Assembly (NCBI GenBank): GCA_964429245.1
Contig: CAYSBE010000016.1
Location: 1-29,372, forward strand
Length of the DNA: 29,372 nt
Direction of reading: 5' to 3'
Source: CAYSBE01 sp964429245
GTDB lineage: Bacteria > Bacteroidota > Bacteroidia > UKL13-3
Shown: piece by piece, positions 25,319 to 29,372 of the stretch
Layout of the letters: every line of letters begins with the position of its first letter
Numbering within the stretch: the stretch's first letter is position 1
The notes under the pieces: generated by a model
What the model was told of the DNA's origin: nothing
Databases searched by the model: none
What the model saw: the letters and a program-made list of their open reading frames with translations, nothing else
Translations under genes and position numbers: made by a program

Positions 25319-25355
25319 GCCGCAGCATTGCCCTGCGCATGCCGTTTCAGGGGTA
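25319..25355 (+). repeat. Right copy of 37-bp direct repeat (recR end duplicated)
   Basis: Exact copy of 23714-23750 lacking the rest of recR. Here the third base of the stop codon is G (TAG) rather than A (TAA). It ends 25 bases before the response-regulator gene stop. It is probably the right junction (attR-like) of the inserted segment. Confidence 0.9.
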
Positions 25356-25380
25356 GTAAAAAACGGACTTGCATTAGGCG

Positions 25381-26006
25381 TCAATATTTTAACAAGCCTT
25401 TTTGTTGTGCATATATCTGAAAAGTCTGTCTGTCGTTTTTTAAACCCAATTTATGTGACAACTTACTTTTACGTTTTTTTACTGCCTCAACCGAAATGTT
25501 GAATTGATGAGCCAAATCTTTGTTGTAGGCATGTGTAACAATGGCCAGCAAAAATTCATATTCGGTTTGGCTTAATTCATTATACGCTTTTAATGAAAAG
25601 TTATTCCCCGAAATAATATTACAAATGGTATCAATTTCTGTTTTTGCCACATAAGCAAATGCACCGTTTGCGCCTATAACTTCAAGGTATTCCGGAAACT
25701 TATATGCTGTGATAAAAATAACAGGAATGTGAATACCCGCTGCGTTCATAGATTGAAAAATTTCACAGCCATTTTTTAGAGGCAAACTATAATCAATGAC
25801 AATAAAATCAGCCTGAATTTCAGAGAGGTCATTCAGAAAAGAAATCCCATCATGATATATTTTAGACACGTGGCAATTGTACTCGCGCTCAAGGCGAAGC
25901 TTAAGTGCCTTGGCATACATTACTTCATCTTCAATAATTATTACGCGCGTTGAGCCTGGCTCATTTGCGGGGGGGGGGGGGGATTTATTTCATTGTAGGG
26001 CTTCAT
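25381..26006 (-). CDS. NarL/LuxR-type response regulator, start separated by a C14 tract (phase-variable candidate)
   Basis: Two-component response regulator. From internal ATG 25920 a 179-residue frame contains the phosphoacceptor Asp (VIDYSLP, D43), the switch Thr (VIFITAY, T71), Lys (YVAKTE, K93) and a LuxR-type helix-turn-helix (LSQTEYEFLLAIVTHAYNKDLAHQFNISVEAVKKRKSKL). That frame lacks beta strand 1 and the acidic pocket, which are coded upstream as RVIIIEDEV. The open frame continues to 25989 but has no ATG, GTG or TTG there. ATG 26006 (MKPYNEIN) is cut off by 14 C (25969-25982) and reads to a stop. Twelve or 15 C would give one 207- or 208-residue protein. No histidine kinase is adjacent. 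Gene identity is firm; the switching is inferred. Confidence 0.85.
25969..25982. repeat. Homopolymer tract G14 (C14 on the coding strand)
   Basis: Fourteen uninterrupted G on the plus strand, by far the longest G or C run in the window, placed inside the 5' coding part of the response-regulator gene. Changing the tract by one or two bases switches the downstream frame relative to ATG 26006. The exact count is also the kind of value that sequencing can misread. Confidence 0.9.
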
Positions 26007-26064
26007 AGAAATACAATTTTATAAAACGAATTTTTAAATTAAAACACAATTTTCAAAAATGCTA

Positions 26065-26128
26065 AAAAAGTATCCGGCCGGGTAACAAAAATTACACGGT
26101 AGTACCCAAAAAGTACCCCACCGGGTAA
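26065..26128. promoter_or_regulatory. Clustered TACCC/GGGTA half-sites (candidate operators)
   Basis: Two 21-base direct repeats (26065-26085 and 26108-26128) share 18 positions. The second contains the palindrome TACCC-N4-GGGTA, the first TATCC-N4-GGGTA. A further TACCC lies at 26103-26107, just after GGTA in a GGTAGTACC palindrome. The half-sites resemble the TACYYMT heptamers bound by NarL-type regulators. The cluster lies between the divergent response-regulator gene and the T9SS cargo gene. The rest of the 26007-26321 gap shows only the -7 box below and A/T-rich sequence. Confidence 0.5.
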
Positions 26129-26140
26129 TGGGTGGGCGGT

Positions 26141-26148
26141 TAGGTTTG
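26141..26148 (+). promoter_or_regulatory. -7 element for the T9SS cargo gene
   Basis: TAGGTTTG fits TAnnTTTG exactly. At the usual -33 spacing there is no TTG; that position falls inside the TACCC-N4-GGGTA palindrome, which suggests activator dependence. The leader to ATG 26322 would be about 165 bases. Confidence 0.45.
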
Positions 26149-26321
26149 TAATGCTAATTATAAAACCAACACACCCATGATACACCACCACCCGATTTAG
26201 CTGCGCAAGTTAGTGCAGCAAATACAAAAAGCAAGGCCTTTCGCCCATTTGAGCCTGTTGACGGATGAGCAACGTATCAGGAATGGGTACAACATTCAAC
26301 AACAATTTTAAAAACAACAAA

Positions 26322-27386
26322 ATGAAAAAAATAAAAACAACCTTATTGCTGTGGGCAATGATTGCCCTTGGCATAGCAAGCGCTGTAGGTCAGGGCACTG
26401 GCCCTGAAACATACTGCCCTTGTATACCAGACACAAACATTATAACGATACATGAAAAGTTGTTTGATTATGATGTTATTTGTAATCATCAAGGCCCTTG
26501 GGGAGGTGTTGTACCAGGAGTTTATGTTACTATTGTTTATAGACAGGTAAAATGCAACCAGCTTGTTACAAATGAAATCATTTCTTCAACTTTACATACT
26601 TCTTATTTTCAATTGAAGGATGTAAATCTATGTAATCAAGTAGATCCAATACGTTTATATGCAGATTTACCCAATCACCCTAACAATACAACAAATCAAA
26701 ACGAGTGGTGGATTTTTCAAAGAGAAATAATGGAATGGGCTATAAATAAATTTTTACCGCCTACCAGCAATGGGCCAAACTATGTTTCCTTTGCTTCTGG
26801 CTGTTGGGCAAGTGTGCGTGTGGTTTGGCCTCCTGGCACAAAATTGTATATTTCAAGAGGCGACTTGGGCGGATTTGATTCCCTAACAGTCACACACAGT
26901 TTTATGTCAGTACCATGTGAGGGTGCAACATGTTGTATCATGGATATAAAAGATAGGTATAACGGAACAATCATTCAGGGAGATTGCAGCGCTGCAACAT
27001 TCCCGGCTGGATTTATACCAACGATAAAAACAATAAATCCTACAACAGGAGCAACAATTACCTACACAGGTGTAGTTACTCAAAATACGGGTTGCTTACC
27101 CCGCTGTATATTTGATCCTACACAGAGCTATTTTACAACAGATGTACAAGAAACGAAACAGCAAATGATGCTAACTGCCTATCCTGTTCCATTCAATGAA
27201 TTCATACTTATACATGCTGAGAAGGATATAGTAGGTATAACACTATTTGATAGCAACGGAAGGATAATTGAACAGGCTAGATTTGAAGGTAAAACAATAT
27301 ATACAGAGCAGTTGCCTAAGGGCATTTACTATGTGCAAATTGAATTTGCTGACAAATCAATTAAAAGCCTGAAAGTGGTGAAGTAA
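26322..27386 (+). CDS. Cys-rich secreted protein with T9SS type A C-terminal sorting domain
   Basis: A 354-residue exported protein. The signal peptide is MKKIKTTLLLWAMIALGIASAVGQ; an in-frame ATG at 26265 would add 19 polar residues before it and is rejected. The C-terminal ~75 residues (AYPVPFNEFILIHAEKD...GITLFDSNGRIIEQ...LPKGIYYVQIEFADKSIKSLKVVK) are a classic Por secretion-system sorting domain, removed during type IX secretion to the cell surface. The middle ~250 residues are of no recognised family and contain 12 Cys (CPC, ICN, KCN, LCN, GCW, PCEGATCC, DCS, GCLPRC), so disulfides are likely. A strong terminator follows. It is divergent from the response regulator. Confidence 0.85.
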   Translation: MKKIKTTLLLWAMIALGIASAVGQGTGPETYCPCIPDTNIITIHEKLFDYDVICNHQGPWGGVVPGVYVTIVYRQVKCNQLVTNEIISSTLHTSYFQLKDVNLCNQVDPIRLYADLPNHPNNTTNQNEWWIFQREIMEWAINKFLPPTSNGPNYVSFASGCWASVRVVWPPGTKLYISRGDLGGFDSLTVTHSFMSVPCEGATCCIMDIKDRYNGTIIQGDCSAATFPAGFIPTIKTINPTTGATITYTGVVTQNTGCLPRCIFDPTQSYFTTDVQETKQQMMLTAYPVPFNEFILIHAEKDIVGITLFDSNGRIIEQARFEGKTIYTEQLPKGIYYVQIEFADKSIKSLKVVK

Positions 27387-27395
27387 AATTTTATG

Positions 27396-27423
27396 GGTAA
27401 TGCCTTTTCACAAAGGCATTACC
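27396..27423 (+). terminator. Intrinsic terminator after the T9SS cargo gene
   Basis: Perfect 12-bp stem GGTAATGCCTTT / AAAGGCATTACC with a TCAC loop, followed by TATTTTTGTTT. It starts 10 bases after the stop codon. Confidence 0.85.
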
Positions 27424-27431
27424 TATTTTTG
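27424..27431 (+). promoter_or_regulatory. -7-like element inside the terminator T-run
   Basis: TATTTTTG fits TAnnTTTG exactly, overlaps the T-run of the preceding terminator and lies 8 bases before the next ATG (27440). It could be chance in a T-rich run; no -33 TTG was found. Confidence 0.3.
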
Positions 27432-27439
27432 TTTAATAA

Positions 27440-29372
27440 ATGCATACAATTCGTATAATAATATATTTACTATTTAGCCTGTCATCATACTATCTGAATG
27501 CGCAGGTGGTCTCAACATGGCATCAATATAAAAAGAGTAAACAATCACCGGGCTGGTTAAATACAGCAAGTACCATAGTTGATAAAAAAGGCGATTATTA
27601 TGTAATTATAACTACTCCAACAACAGGAGGTACTATTGATAGTGCAGGTCATACAGTTACTATTGACAGTGTTGGTCCTTTAGGCTCATGTACTACTTTG
27701 GCCAATTCCGGCTGGATACAGCAAATAGTGGTAATAAAGTACACAAAAGATAATCAATATTTATATCACTTGCGATTTTATGGTGTTATATGTAATCCTA
27801 ACGGAGCATCAAGTTCTTCGTATACAAACCATATAAGTAGAAACATTGATAGTGCCAATAATCTTGTATTGACTTTTATAGATGCACCAACTAATTTTTA
27901 TTTATACAATACCAATGGGTCACTTTATCAGGATATGGTTGTAAATAAAACCAACAATAGTCTATGTATTTTTAATATATCTATAAATGAAAATGGAGGC
28001 TACAATTGGATTAACTATTTAAATCTACAAAACTGGCTTATTAATCAGACGGTGAATATAAATTATACTAGAATACTTGATAATAAGCTGTTAATTGATA
28101 TTCATACAAACAGATCAAACGTATTTTTAGATTCTATTTCTGTATATCATAGCCAGACAGGAATGTCAACATATACTTATACTATGTATGGCGGGAGTAA
28201 TTCATTTTACTGTAATTTAAATGGTTCATATTTATCAACAGGTAAGATGTACAACCAATTCCCGGCATCTAATATTAGATCTACAAACTCTAGTGTTGCT
28301 ACGGATAATCATTCAATATACAGGCTGGTAAATTATGAAGGACAATTACCCGATACAATCATTTATGCAAATGGGGTAAAAATGCCCCTTGACAGCGGAT
28401 ATAATATGGTGCTGGAGAAATTTGTAAATGACAGCTTGTGTTGGGCTAAAAAAATATACAGATATTACCCGATTTTTGGATTGAATTTCCGTAGAATTCA
28501 TCGGATTGCATATGATACAGATTTAAATCAGATTATCACTATGATGCTATTTGTTGACAGTAATACGGTATTCTATGAACCTATTTCCAAACCGTCTATC
28601 GTATTCAGCTCGATTATAAAATTTGATACAATAGGTAATATATTAACTCAAACAAATATCAGCAACAATTTTGGGTCTGGTGTAACACCATCTTTACTTT
28701 ATTACAATCCATATAAAAAAACGTATGGATTGGTGTGTACAACTATTTATGGAATAAATATTAATGGCAAAGAGTATCTAAAAGACATGAATCCACGCCC
28801 GGGGCCTTACTATATTGAATTTAACAGTACCGATAGTGTATTATCCGTTGACCGCGTTAGCGGTACAGATAATACCGAAGGGGGAAATATTTTTTCGAGC
28901 ACCTTAATATGGCAAAACAACATCAACTACTCTATTTCTAATAGAAATTATACAATCCTACCGCACGAATTTGACCGATTAGATTCAATAAAGTCAAAAT
29001 GCAAAGGATATTACAGCTACATTCCATCTGCTAGCGGTGCAATAATTATCAATCCAATAAAAATGCAAATTGATACAATAGTTTGTAACCAATATCTTTC
29101 CCCAAGCGGTAAATTGTTGGATTCAACAGGTTTTTATTTAGATACGTTTGCTGTGGCAGGTAGCAGTTGTGTAGAAGTAGCCAGAATAAACCTTAGAGTA
29201 AGAAACAATAAAAATACCATCACCCAAACCCACTGCGGTCCGCTTGTCGCGCCATCCACACGTTTTGTGATGGACACCACGGGCGTGTACAAAGATACAC
29301 TCGTAAATCAATCCGGTTGCGACAGTTTGCTTACCATTTCATTCACCCAATTGCGCAAAACCGATACCACCC
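27440..29372 (+). CDS. Large secreted protein with CDSL-type repeat, 3' end outside window
   Basis: Open from ATG 27440 to the last base of the window: 644 codons without a stop. It begins with a signal peptide (MHTIRIIIYLLFSLSSYYLNAQ). The following ~570 residues are rich in Asn, Ser, Thr, Tyr and Ile. They have the look of a long beta-propeller or repeat ectodomain: repeated short strands, and phrases such as YNPYKKTYGLVCTTIYGI that suggest recurring elements. Near the window end comes TQTHCGPLVAPSTRF...GVYKDTLVNQSGCDSLLTISF, the CDSL motif repeated near the C-terminus of many Bacteroidota T9SS surface proteins. A sorting domain would be expected beyond the window. Codon use is AT-rich until about 29200, then becomes GC-richer in the CDSL part. 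Confidence 0.8.
   Translation, partial: MHTIRIIIYLLFSLSSYYLNAQVVSTWHQYKKSKQSPGWLNTASTIVDKKGDYYVIITTPTTGGTIDSAGHTVTIDSVGPLGSCTTLANSGWIQQIVVIKYTKDNQYLYHLRFYGVICNPNGASSSSYTNHISRNIDSANNLVLTFIDAPTNFYLYNTNGSLYQDMVVNKTNNSLCIFNISINENGGYNWINYLNLQNWLINQTVNINYTRILDNKLLIDIHTNRSNVFLDSISVYHSQTGMSTYTYTMYGGSNSFYCNLNGSYLSTGKMYNQFPASNIRSTNSSVATDNHSIYRLVNYEGQLPDTIIYANGVKMPLDSGYNMVLEKFVNDSLCWAKKIYRYYPIFGLNFRRIHRIAYDTDLNQIITMMLFVDSNTVFYEPISKPSIVFSSIIKFDTIGNILTQTNISNNFGSGVTPSLLYYNPYKKTYGLVCTTIYGININGKEYLKDMNPRPGPYYIEFNSTDSVLSVDRVSGTDNTEGGNIFSSTLIWQNNINYSISNRNYTILPHEFDRLDSIKSKCKGYYSYIPSASGAIIINPIKMQIDTIVCNQYLSPSGKLLDSTGFYLDTFAVAGSSCVEVARINLRVRNNKNTITQTHCGPLVAPSTRFVMDTTGVYKDTLVNQSGCDSLLTISFTQLRKTDTT

Larger units (their letters stand above)
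23714..25355. mobile_element. Candidate integrated unit at the recR 3' end carrying an AAA_14/DUF4143 ATPase
   Basis: A 1605-base repeat-to-repeat period lies between two exact 37-bp copies of the recR end. The segment holds one intact gene (AAA_14/DUF4143 ATPase, minus strand) and one decayed small frame. Elements that integrate by site-specific recombination into the 3' end of a housekeeping gene typically leave this layout, with the gene kept intact. No integrase, transposase or terminal inverted repeat is visible, so the mobilising enzyme would have to act in trans or have been lost. A simple local duplication is the alternative. Confidence 0.5.

Noticed and set aside
25969..25982. Poly-G run as pure sequencing artefact
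   Set aside because: The count may be wrong by one, but a run of this size cannot be invented from a short one. It is kept as a finding with the length caveat.
26160..26264. Possible structured RNA in the leader of the T9SS cargo gene (GCTGC/GCAGC and AAGGCCTT)
   Set aside because: The stems are only 5 and 4 bp and do not form a recognisable riboswitch or sRNA.
1..29372. CRISPR arrays, tRNA or rRNA genes
   Set aside because: No regularly spaced repeats, no tRNA-like cloverleaf with a T-loop GTTCRA pattern and no rRNA segments were recognised in the gaps.

Overview
The window is a piece of a Bacteroidota chromosome, probably from a Chitinophagales- or Flavobacteriales-like lineage. The evidence is moderate AT-richness, the Bacteroidota-type -7 promoter element TAnnTTTG in several intergenic gaps, no Shine-Dalgarno-like sequence before most starts, lipoproteins with acidic residues after the lipid cysteine, and a type IX secretion (T9SS) sorting domain. 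The lineage is inferred from style and gene content; no marker search was possible.

Layout. 1-2263 (+): the 3' part of asnS, then a POTRA-less Omp85-like barrel. 2292-4016 (-): an AsmA-like anchored protein. 4143-7204 (+): a compact operon of a DHH/DHHA1 phosphoesterase (no canonical start codon), an FKBP lipoprotein and a triple-FKBP exported prolyl isomerase. 7185-9634 (-): HTTM membrane protein, Ser/Thr-rich surface lipoprotein and apaG. 9735-14386 (-): the conserved rimP-nusA-infB operon, whose short leader holds a terminator-like hairpin. 14616-19782 (+): a DUF2723/GT117 glycosyltransferase, rlmB and an MscS channel. 19870-20905 (+): a lipoprotein, a possible 31-residue membrane peptide and a DUF2892 protein. 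20940-23039 (-): AlbA_2-type regulator and sodium:solute symporter. 23146-23751 (+): recR.

Accessory part, 23.7 kb to the end. The last 37 bp of recR are repeated exactly at 25319-25355. Between the copies lie an AAA_14/DUF4143 ATPase gene and a decayed small reading frame, as expected for a small unit inserted at the recR 3' end. Next is a NarL/LuxR-type response regulator whose only plausible start codon is separated from the body of the gene by a run of 14 C (coding strand). Twelve or 15 C would join them in frame; 14 does not, so this is a candidate phase-variable regulator. It is divergent from two exported proteins (one a T9SS cargo rich in Cys, the other a partial large protein). The gap holds clustered TACCC/GGGTA half-sites placed where a -33 element would be. 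The proposal that a slippage-switched regulator controls surface proteins is inference.

No rRNA, tRNA, CRISPR array, integrase or recognisable IS transposase was seen.
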